The position numbers were made by a program, and so were the translations under genes. A stretch of DNA of 64,000 nucleotides from Desulfohalovibrio reitneri (GTDB taxonomy: Bacteria > Desulfobacterota > Desulfovibrionia > Desulfovibrionales > Desulfovibrionaceae): contig NZ_JOMJ01000003.1 in the NCBI RefSeq assembly GCF_000711295.1, positions 1,251,501 to 1,315,500 on the forward strand. The letters are read 5' to 3'. The notes under the pieces are model-generated. The model was not told where the DNA came from. It saw only the letters and a list, made by a program, of their open reading frames with translations, and searched no databases. Shown one piece after another: positions 30,156 to 37,070 of this stretch (the stretch's first letter is position 1; each line of letters opens with the position of its first letter).

Positions 30156-30829
30156 GTCTCCTCCGTGCTTTCGCTCACCCGGCCGCGTTCCAAACGTTCC
30201 ACCCGGTCGGCGCAGGAGTGCAGCCACTCCATGTCGTGCGAGGCGCAGACCAGGGCGCAGCCCCTCTCGCGCGCGGCCATGGCAGCCCTGCGTACCGCCT
30301 GGGCGCTGGCCGTGTCCAGGGAGGCGGTGGGCTCGTCGAGAAGAAGGGCGCGGGGTTCGAGGGCCAGCCTGGCCGCCAGGGCCACCCGCTGCGCCTCGCC
30401 CCCGGACAGTTCGTGCCAGGCCCGGCGGGCGAAGGCGCCGGGATCCAGCTCCACCGCCTCCAGGGCGGCCTGAACCTTTCGGCGCAGCCTCTCCCCCCGG
30501 CCGCGCACCCGCAACCCATAAGCCACGTTGTCGAACACCGAGCGCTTGAGCAGCACCGGCTGCTGCAAAAGCAGGGTGGCCTGCCGCCGCAGGGGGGTGG
30601 CGTCGGCGGGTACGGGGCGGCCGTCGAAGCGCAGTTCCCCACCAATGGGCTGTAGCAGGAAGGCCAGCACGTACAGCAGGGTTGACTTGCCCGCGCCGTT
30701 GGGCCCGGCCAGGCCGAGGAACTCGCCGGGGTGGATGCGCATCTCCTCCAAAAAAAGGAATCCCCCGTCACGCGCGCCGTGCCCGGCTTCCAGGTTCCAG
30801 ATCTCGTACAAGGGTGCTGAACGGGTCAC
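30152..30829 (-). CDS. tupC: Tungstate ABC transporter ATP-binding protein TupC
   Basis: Encodes 225 residues. Walker A is GPNGAGKST, the signature is LSGGEAQR, Walker B is ALLLDEPTASLD and the switch His is in CASHD. It energises the TupB permease. The GTG start overlaps the tupB stop by 4 bp. Assignment to tungstate rather than molybdate or sulfate rests on the adjacent TupA and TupB proteins. Confidence 0.9.
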   Translation of the reverse strand: MTRSAPLYEIWNLEAGHGARDGGFLFLEEMRIHPGEFLGLAGPNGAGKSTLLYVLAFLLQPIGGELRFDGRPVPADATPLRRQATLLLQQPVLLKRSVFDNVAYGLRVRGRGERLRRKVQAALEAVELDPGAFARRAWHELSGGEAQRVALAARLALEPRALLLDEPTASLDTASAQAVRRAAMAARERGCALVCASHDMEWLHSCADRVERLERGRVSESTEET

Positions 30830-31518
30830 GCCATCCTCCGCCGAAGCCAGGCGGCCCCCAGGTTGACCACCAGCGCCAGGGCCAGCAGCACCAGCCCCAG
30901 GGCCACGCCCATGGCGAATTGGCCCTTGCCCGTCTCCAGGGCGATGGCCGTGGTTATGGTGCGGGTGTGCCACTTGATGTTGCCGCCCACCATCATGGCG
31001 ATGCCCACCTCGGAGACGATGCGGCCGAAGGCGGTCAGCCCGGCCAGCATGACCGCGAAGCGGGCCTCCCACAACAGCCCCATGGCCACCTGGCGGGGGT
31101 TGGCCCCCAGGGTGAGCAGGGTGTGGCGGATCCGCACGTCCAGAGCCTCCACGGCCTGGGCGGTGAGGGCGGCCACGATGGGCAGCCCCAAAAGCGCCTG
31201 GCCCGCGGCCATGCCGGGGATGGTGAAGAGCAGATCCATTCCGCCCAGGGGGCCGCGATGGGTGAGAAAAGCGTAGACCAGCAGGCCGATGAGCACCGTG
31301 GGCAGAGCCAGCAGGGTGTCCACCGCCAGCCGGGCGGTGGCCCGCCCCCGGAAATGGGCCACGCTCAGCAAAAAACCCAGGGGCGCGCCGATAAGCAGGG
31401 ACCCGGCCAGGGCGATGGCCGAGGAGCGGGCGGTGACGGACACGGCCGCCCAGGTCTCCGGGTCGCCGGAAAAGAGCAGCCCGAAGGCGCGCAACAGTCC
31501 GTCCAGCAGAAAATCCAT
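30826..31518 (-). CDS. tupB: Tungstate ABC transporter permease TupB
   Basis: Encodes 230 residues with five to six membrane helices and the permease EAA-type loop TLLTLGANPRQVAMGLLWEARF. Blocks such as LPTVLIGLLVYAFLTHRGPLG and GRIVSEVGIAMMVGGNIK are typical of TupB/WtpB-like permeases. I chose the ATG at 31518, preceded by GGCGGAG. The gene follows tupA across a strong intercistronic hairpin. Confidence 0.9.
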   Translation of the reverse strand: MDFLLDGLLRAFGLLFSGDPETWAAVSVTARSSAIALAGSLLIGAPLGFLLSVAHFRGRATARLAVDTLLALPTVLIGLLVYAFLTHRGPLGGMDLLFTIPGMAAGQALLGLPIVAALTAQAVEALDVRIRHTLLTLGANPRQVAMGLLWEARFAVMLAGLTAFGRIVSEVGIAMMVGGNIKWHTRTITTAIALETGKGQFAMGVALGLVLLALALVVNLGAAWLRRRMA

Positions 31519-31540
31519 GGCTCCGCCTTTATACGCGAAG

Positions 31541-31566
31541 CCGGGCCGCCGCAAGCGGCGGCCCGG
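31541..31566 (-). promoter_or_regulatory. Intercistronic hairpin between tupA and tupB
   Basis: A perfect 12-bp GC stem CCGGGCCGCCGC-AA-GCGGCGGCCCGG, with no T-run after it on the minus strand. Such hairpins commonly protect the upstream mRNA from 3' decay or cause partial attenuation. Either would keep the abundant binding protein TupA in excess over the permease. Confidence 0.55.
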
Positions 31567-31584
31567 CATGCGTCACGCGCGTTG

Positions 31585-32406
31585 CTACTTGGCGTTGGGG
31601 ATGAAGAGGGCCTTGCCCAGCAGGCGGAAGTCGGCGATGCGCTGCTGGGTGGAGTCGGAAGCCAGCCAGTCGGCGAACTTCTCGGCCAGTTCATACTTGG
31701 CGTTGGGGCAGTTGTCCGGGGCGATGGGGATGACCGAGTACTGGTTGAAGAGCACCTTGTCGCCCTCCACCATGATGTCCAGGGGCGGGTTGCCGTCCTT
31801 GTCCGCGGAGTACTTGATGTAGGTGCCGCGGTCGGTCATGGTGTAGCCGCCCTTTTCCTCGGCCACGCGGATGGAGGCCAGCATACCCTGGCCGGTCTGC
31901 ACGTACCAGTCCTGCTTGTCGGGCACGCCCAGGCCGGCGGTCTTCCACAGGCCGATCTCCTTCTTGTTGGTGCCGGAGTCGTCACCCCGGGAGATGAAGG
32001 TGGCCTTCTTGTCCTCGATGGCCTCCAGGGCCTCGGTCACGCCGTCGCCCTTGATACCGGCGGGATCGGACTTGGGCCCGATGATGACAAAATCGTTGTA
32101 CATGATCTCGCGGCGCCACTCGCCGAAGCCGCTGTCCACGAACTTCTTCTCTGCCGGCGGGGCGTGCACCAGCAGCACGTCCACGTCGCAGTTCTCGCCC
32201 ATTTTCAGGGCCTTGCCGGTGCCCACGGCGGTCCACTTCAGCTCGATGCCGGTCTCTTCCTGGAAAACCGGAGCGATCTCGTCCAGCAGGCCGGTGTTGT
32301 CCGTGGAGGTGGTGGTGGCCATCATCAGCGATTCGGCCGAGAGGGGCGCCGCCGCCAGCAGAAGTACGGCGGTCGCCGCCACGAGTCGGGACAGGGTTCG
32401 GAACAT
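31585..32406 (-). CDS. tupA: Tungstate-binding protein TupA
   Basis: Encodes 273 residues. A signal peptide (to about APLSAES) is followed by MATTTSTDNTGLLDEI, the TTTSTxNTG oxyanion-binding motif of TupA. Other TupA features are GTGKALKMGENCDVDVLLVHAP and ISRGDDSGTNKKEIGLW. It captures tungstate with high affinity in the periplasm for TupBC. AAGGAGA precedes the chosen ATG; the frame is open further upstream without a ribosome site. It is divergent from the formate dehydrogenase accessory genes across a 318-bp regulatory gap. Confidence 0.93.
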   Translation of the reverse strand: MFRTLSRLVAATAVLLLAAAPLSAESLMMATTTSTDNTGLLDEIAPVFQEETGIELKWTAVGTGKALKMGENCDVDVLLVHAPPAEKKFVDSGFGEWRREIMYNDFVIIGPKSDPAGIKGDGVTEALEAIEDKKATFISRGDDSGTNKKEIGLWKTAGLGVPDKQDWYVQTGQGMLASIRVAEEKGGYTMTDRGTYIKYSADKDGNPPLDIMVEGDKVLFNQYSVIPIAPDNCPNAKYELAEKFADWLASDSTQQRIADFRLLGKALFIPNAK

Positions 32407-32461
32407 GGAGAATCTCCTTTGCTTGGCCGCTGAGCGGCGGGTTATGCCCGAGTGGACACAA

Positions 32462-32486
32462 TATGTCATATGCCGGATATGGCATA
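32462..32486. promoter_or_regulatory. Inverted repeat upstream of tupA, candidate tungstate-responsive operator
   Basis: Arms TATGTCATAT and ATATGGCATA (9 of 10 bases complementary) are separated by GCCGG. The element lies 56 bp before the tupA start, in the tupA-fdhE intergenic region. A related partial sequence, TCGGATATATCC, lies at about 32600 on the fdhE side. TunR-type regulators control tup genes in Desulfovibrio; that this is such a site is my inference. The rest of the 318-bp gap shows nothing else I can name. Confidence 0.55.
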
Positions 32487-32725
32487 AGCTCAAAAAAATG
32501 AGAAGCCTTGAAGCTTATCTTGCATTTGGAACCGGCATCGTCTCCATTTCCCTATGAGTCGGGGTGCAATCCATTGATTCGCCTCGCGCGAGGCACACAT
32601 CGGATATATCCTTGGCAATCCAGGCACGATGGGGCACTATGCATTTTATGGTTTCAAAACTTGCGCAAGAACGGAGATTTGTCAGGGCGCCCCCGGCCCG
32701 TTACGGATTGTATCAGGAGGTGTGC

Positions 32726-33604
32726 ATGACAAGCGAACCGTCCCTGTGGCGCGACCGCTTCCAGCGGAAGCTGGAGGCCCTGCGCAAACGCGAGGACATC
32801 CCCGCCGACCTGCTGGACTTGGTGCAGCGCACGGCGAAATTGCAATTCGAGGCACAGGACCGCCTGAACGGCGGCCTGAAACCCAAGGCCGAACCGGCCG
32901 ACAAGGAGCGCACCCTCCAGGGCGCTCCACTCTACTCCCTGGAAGACTTCGACCACGACCCCGAGGCGGCCCGCGCCCTGGCCCTGGACCTTCTGGAGAT
33001 GCTGGCGGGCATGGAGGGCCACCTGTCCTCCTCGTCAGCCAGACTGCGCAATGCGCTCTCCGAGGGCGAGCTGGACCTTGAGAAGGCTTTTGCCGCCCAC
33101 CTCAAGGGCGACCAGGACTACTTCCACAAGGCGGCCGAAATGACTCCGGACGCCCCCGGGCTGGTCCGTTTCCTGGCCCAGGCCTCGCTGCTGCCCGCCC
33201 TGCGCGTCCAGGCCGAGGCGGCGGAGCTTCCCGAGGGAATGTGGATTCACGGCCACTGCCCGCTCTGCGGCTCCCCGCCGCTCATGGCCCGCTTGGTGGG
33301 CAAGGAGGGGCACCGCTACCTGACCTGCTCCATGTGCTGGACCGAGTACCGGTCCAAGCGGCTGCAGTGTCCGCACTGCCTGGAGGAGGACCAGGAGAAG
33401 ATGACCTACTTCCAGGCCAGGGAGGAGCCCGGTTTCCAGGTGCACGTCTGCTCCACCTGCCAGACCTACATTAAAACATCCGACTTCCGCGCTCTGGACA
33501 AGCTCTCGGTGCCCGTGCTGGACGACCTGGAGTCCCTGCCCCTGGACGCGGCCGCGGCGGAACGGGGGTTCATGCGGCCCACGGCCTCCGCATGGGGGTT
33601 CTGA
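32726..33604 (+). CDS. fdhE: Formate dehydrogenase accessory protein FdhE
   Basis: Encodes 292 residues. The C-terminal half has four CxxC-type pairs: CPLCG, CSMCW, CPHC and CSTCQTY, the metal-binding (rubredoxin-like) region of FdhE. It helps maturation of formate dehydrogenase before export. AGGAGG precedes the ATG; the frame is open further upstream without support. It begins the plus-strand unit fdhE-fdhD-mobA-moaA, whose genes overlap one another. Confidence 0.92.
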   Translation: MTSEPSLWRDRFQRKLEALRKREDIPADLLDLVQRTAKLQFEAQDRLNGGLKPKAEPADKERTLQGAPLYSLEDFDHDPEAARALALDLLEMLAGMEGHLSSSSARLRNALSEGELDLEKAFAAHLKGDQDYFHKAAEMTPDAPGLVRFLAQASLLPALRVQAEAAELPEGMWIHGHCPLCGSPPLMARLVGKEGHRYLTCSMCWTEYRSKRLQCPHCLEEDQEKMTYFQAREEPGFQVHVCSTCQTYIKTSDFRALDKLSVPVLDDLESLPLDAAAAERGFMRPTASAWGF

Positions 33605-34299
33605 TGGGCGCGCTGCAAACCCGCGACTGCCGTATCCTGCGCTCCGGCGAATGGTCCGGCACCACGGACAAGGTGGCCCCGGAGACCCGCATCACCGTTG
33701 AGGTTTCCGGCCGCGAACCGCGCGTGCTGTGGGCCCACCCGTCCGACCTGGAGCGGCTGGCCATGGGCCATGCCAAGATCCACCTGGTGCAGCCGGGGAA
33801 CGAGCCCCGGTTGCAATCGGCGATAGGCGCCCATTACCTCTTCGAGCAGCAACCCAGCCGCGCGGAGTCCGTCCAGGAACCGCCCCGGCTCAAGGGCGAC
33901 TGGGCCATCGGAGCCATGTTCAAGCTGCTGGAAGGGGCCGGGCTGTGGGACGCCACCGGCTGTTTCCACCGCGCCTCCTGCTGGGTGCCGGGCTCCCCGG
34001 ACCCCGAGGCCGTGGCCGACGACATCGGCCGCCACAACTGCATCGACCGGCTGGCGGGCTGGGCGGTGGAGAACCGCGTGGACCTGGGCGGGCTGGCTTT
34101 GCTGACCACCGCCCGCATCACCGGCGGCTATCTGGAGAAGGCCTTGCAAGCCGGTTTCCGGCTGCTGGTCTCCCGCTCCGCGGTCACCGGCGCGGCCGTC
34201 AGCCTGGCGGCGGAGCACGAGGCCTGCCTCTGCGGCTTCACCCGGCCGGACGAGGCCCGGCTGACCATGTTCCGGGGGCACCAGGGGGGTGAACCGTGA
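33604..34299 (+). CDS. fdhD: FdhD-like formate dehydrogenase sulfurtransferase, lacking the usual CxxC loop
   Basis: Encodes 231 residues. Family features are the GCFHRAS region (usually GGxHaA), ADDIGRHNCIDRL, TTARITGGYLEKAL and VSRSAVTGAAVSLAAE. Canonical FdhD passes sulfur to bis-MGD through a CxxC loop just before the GxxHxA block. That stretch here (EQQPSRAESVQEPPRLKG) has no cysteine. Cysteines occur instead at GCFHRASC, RHNC and EACLCG. The start shares one base with the fdhE stop (TGATG), and the end overlaps mobA by 4 bp. The function in formate dehydrogenase maturation is strongly implied by context, but the mechanism may differ. Confidence 0.85.
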   Translation: MGALQTRDCRILRSGEWSGTTDKVAPETRITVEVSGREPRVLWAHPSDLERLAMGHAKIHLVQPGNEPRLQSAIGAHYLFEQQPSRAESVQEPPRLKGDWAIGAMFKLLEGAGLWDATGCFHRASCWVPGSPDPEAVADDIGRHNCIDRLAGWAVENRVDLGGLALLTTARITGGYLEKALQAGFRLLVSRSAVTGAAVSLAAEHEACLCGFTRPDEARLTMFRGHQGGEP

Positions 34300-34898
34300 T
34301 TCCCTCCCCAGGGGTGGTCGGCGTTGTCCTGGCCGGGGGGCGCTCCACACGCCTGGGCGAGGACAAGACCCGCGTGCTCTACCGGGGCGGCTGCCTGCTT
34401 GAGCGCGCCGTGGAAACCATGCGGGCCGTGGTGGACGAAGTATGGATCTCCGGCCGCGACCCCGCGCCCTACGGCGTGGCCGCGCCCTGGGTCCCGGACA
34501 GGGAGAGCGGGCGCGGCCCGGCCGCCGGAGTGGCCGCCGCCCTTGCCAGGCTGCAGCGCCCTTGCCTGGTCATATCCTGCGACCTGCCCCTGCTGCGCGA
34601 GGACCACCTGCGCCGGCTGCTGGACCGCCGCGCCGTACGGCCGCCCCATGCCCTGGTCACACTGTACGCCCAGGACTGGACGGAGTATGTTGAAAGCTTG
34701 GTAGCCGTGTACGAGCCGGAGGGGCTGCCCCGGCTGGAACGCTCCCTGGCCGCCGGGCTGGGCAAACTGTCCGCCGTGTTCGGGCCGGATGTGCGCCACC
34801 GGCTGGACTACGGCCCCGATGAGATGGAGGCCTTCTTCAACGTGAACACCCCGGACGATCTGGCCCATCTGCGCCGGGTGGAGGTGAACGCCGGATGA
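34296..34898 (+). CDS. mobA: Molybdenum cofactor guanylyltransferase MobA
   Basis: Encodes 200 residues. The nucleotidyltransferase signature VVLAGGRSTRLGEDKTRV is at the N-terminus, VISCDLPLL in the middle (metal-binding Asp) and FFNVNTPDDL at the C-terminus. It adds GMP from GTP to the pterin to give the dinucleotide cofactor required by the formate dehydrogenase encoded downstream. The GTG start overlaps fdhD by 4 bp and the end overlaps moaA by 4 bp. Confidence 0.92.
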   Translation: MIPSPGVVGVVLAGGRSTRLGEDKTRVLYRGGCLLERAVETMRAVVDEVWISGRDPAPYGVAAPWVPDRESGRGPAAGVAAALARLQRPCLVISCDLPLLREDHLRRLLDRRAVRPPHALVTLYAQDWTEYVESLVAVYEPEGLPRLERSLAAGLGKLSAVFGPDVRHRLDYGPDEMEAFFNVNTPDDLAHLRRVEVNAG

Positions 34899-35887
34899 AT
34901 CAACCCCCGGATACAGACAGGTTTGGGCGGCGGGTGAGTTACCTGCGGCTCTCCGTGACCGACCGCTGCAACCTGCGCTGCGCCTACTGCTTTCGCCGGG
35001 AGAACATCACCTTCCTGCGGCACGAGGACATCCTGCGCTACGAGGAGATGCTGTCCATCATCGAGGCGGCCGTATCCACCGGCGTGGACAAGGTGCGCCT
35101 GACCGGGGGCGAGCCCCTGGTGCGGCGCGATTTTCTTTGGTTCATGCAGGAGATAGGCCGCCGCTTTCCCGGCCTGGATCTGCGGCTGACCACCAACGCC
35201 ACCCTGCTCTCCGGCAAGGTGGACGCCCTGCGCCGGGCCGGCCTCAGCCGGGTCAATATCTCCATCGACTCCCTGGACCGCTCCACCTACGCCCTCATCG
35301 CCGGGCGCGACTTCCTGCCGCAGGTCATGTCCGCTGTGTCCGAGTGCCTGGACGCCGGGCTGACCGTGAAGCTCAACGCCGTGGCCCTGCGCGGGGTGAG
35401 CGACCGGGAGATGCCAGCCTTCCTGGAACTGGCCCGCGACCGCGACCTGGACATCCGCTTTATCGAGTGCATGCCCGTGGGCGAGGCCGGGCTGGAGCAG
35501 CGCGACCGCTTCATCGGAGCGGACGAACTGCTGGAACTGGCCTCCAACCACGTCAAGCTTTCCCCGGTGCCCCGCTCCTCCGCCTCGTCCGGCCCGGCGC
35601 GGGTCTTCTCCCTGGAGGGAGGCCGGGGACGCCTAGGACTCATCTCGCCCATGACCAACCACTTCTGCCGCACCTGCAACCGGCTGCGCGTCACCGCGGA
35701 CGGGCACCTGCGAACCTGCCTCTTCTCCGACCGCAGTTACCTTTTGCGCCCGGCCCTGCACCACCCCCGGCTGGGCGTTGAGGGCGTGGCCCGCATCATG
35801 CGTGCCGCCGCCAGGAACAAGCCGGTGGGGCACGACCTGCTCAGGGACGCCCGGGTCAGGTCCCGCATGTCGGCCGTCGGAGGGTAG
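34895..35887 (+). CDS. moaA: GTP 3',8-cyclase MoaA (radical SAM)
   Basis: Encodes 330 residues. The radical-SAM cluster motif is CNLRCAYC, followed by RLTGGEPLVRRD. The C-terminal cluster region is NHFCRTCNRLRVTADGHLRTCLF. The protein ends in Gly-Gly, which is needed for activity in known MoaA enzymes. It catalyses the first step of pterin cofactor synthesis from GTP. It overlaps mobA (ATGA) and its TAG stop directly abuts the ATG of the transposase-derived gene. Confidence 0.95.
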   Translation: MNQPPDTDRFGRRVSYLRLSVTDRCNLRCAYCFRRENITFLRHEDILRYEEMLSIIEAAVSTGVDKVRLTGGEPLVRRDFLWFMQEIGRRFPGLDLRLTTNATLLSGKVDALRRAGLSRVNISIDSLDRSTYALIAGRDFLPQVMSAVSECLDAGLTVKLNAVALRGVSDREMPAFLELARDRDLDIRFIECMPVGEAGLEQRDRFIGADELLELASNHVKLSPVPRSSASSGPARVFSLEGGRGRLGLISPMTNHFCRTCNRLRVTADGHLRTCLFSDRSYLLRPALHHPRLGVEGVARIMRAAARNKPVGHDLLRDARVRSRMSAVGG

Positions 35888-36778
35888 ATGGACCTCATCC
35901 GCCTGGAGCAGCTCGTCCGCTCGGAAAAGGCCGCCAAGGCCTTCTTCAAGCGGTTCTGCTGGCCCGACGGGCGGCCCGTGTGCGTGAAATGCGGCCACGA
36001 AAAGGTCTATCGCCTTGGGGACCAGCGGTTGCGCTGCCCCGCCTGCCGCTACACCTTCCACGACCTCTCCCGCCGCTGGATTTCCTCCGGCGGCTTGTCC
36101 TGCCGCGACTGGCTGCGGCTGCTGAAACTCTTCGAGCTGGGGTTGACCGCCAACCGCATGGCCCCGCAGCTGCGACTGACCTACAACACCGTCTACAAGG
36201 CCATGACCAATCTGCGGCTGGCCATCCTGGCCTCCGGGCTGGACGCGAACCAGCTCTTCTCCTCCTGCTCCGGGCTGGACCTGGGCCAGGGCGGCCCAGA
36301 GCCCGGCGCCTGGAACCGCTACCCGGTTTTTGGCATCATCGAGAAGCAAGGCTGGGTCTTCATCGACCTCCTTCCCAACATGCGGGCCGAGACCGTGCTG
36401 CACTTCAACCTCAACTTCTCCCTCAAGCTCACCCGGCTTGGCAACATCGTCTACACCGACCGATACCAGCGCTACGACGCCCTCATCTTCTGCGGCGACG
36501 ACGACCTGCCCCTGAACTACGTCAACATCCGGGGCAAGGGCGCCTACGTGGACTCCCTCAAGGGCAGCTTCTGGAACTACGCCCGCGCCCGGCTGAAACG
36601 CTACAACGGGGTCTCCCCCCGGCGTTTTCCCCTGTATCTCAAGGAGCTGGAGTTCAGGTACAACCACCGCGACCAGGATCTCATCCCCCTGCTCTCGGAA
36701 CGGCTCTGCGCCCAGGTTCCAGAGTACGCGCAATCGCCCTCCCGTTGCGTCGCCGACGCATCCGTTGCAAACCAGTAG
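35888..36778 (+). CDS. IS1595-like transposase-derived protein, probably domesticated
   Basis: Encodes 296 residues. An N-terminal zinc ribbon (CVKCGHEKVYRLGDQRLRCPACRYTF) and helix-turn-helix region resemble IS1595/ISXO2 transposases. The C-terminus keeps VYTDRYQRYDAL and SFWNYARARLKRYNGV with EFRYNHR. The first catalytic block (normally VEVDExYxGG) is replaced by SSCSGLDLGQGGPEPG. No terminal inverted repeats are visible, and the ATG directly abuts the moaA stop, within the fdh operon. I infer a former transposase retained as a DNA-binding protein, possibly a regulator of the formate dehydrogenase genes. A decayed IS remnant is the alternative. Confidence 0.75.
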   Translation: MDLIRLEQLVRSEKAAKAFFKRFCWPDGRPVCVKCGHEKVYRLGDQRLRCPACRYTFHDLSRRWISSGGLSCRDWLRLLKLFELGLTANRMAPQLRLTYNTVYKAMTNLRLAILASGLDANQLFSSCSGLDLGQGGPEPGAWNRYPVFGIIEKQGWVFIDLLPNMRAETVLHFNLNFSLKLTRLGNIVYTDRYQRYDALIFCGDDDLPLNYVNIRGKGAYVDSLKGSFWNYARARLKRYNGVSPRRFPLYLKELEFRYNHRDQDLIPLLSERLCAQVPEYAQSPSRCVADASVANQ

Positions 36779-36789
36779 TCATGGAAAAA

Positions 36790-36812
36790 GCCCCTGGGAT
36801 GGTCCCAGGGGC
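36790..36812 (+). promoter_or_regulatory. Hairpin in the leader upstream of fdhA
   Basis: A perfect 10-bp stem GCCCCTGGGA-TGG-TCCCAGGGGC lies just after the transposase-derived gene. No T-run follows, so a processing or attenuation role is more likely than full termination. The remaining ~250 bp before fdhA shows no gene and no clear promoter. Confidence 0.5.
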
Positions 36813-37070
36813 GAGAGACGGCAAAGGAGTTCGGCATGACGGTTTCCACCGCGCCGAGACGGTCGCCATTCGCGGGCCTTGGCCTCTTCGGGCCTCCGGC
36901 ACGCGCCTGGCGGCTGCTCCCCCTCCCACGCATTCCCCGGGACGAACAACGGATCAGCCTCCCCCCGCCGCCGCCCCTGCGTACGGCCGCGGGCTTTGAT
37001 CTGCTGACCGCCCTGGGGCGGGAAATCCGGGGCCGCTGACCCCGCAATCCATGAACAGGAGGTATCGGAC

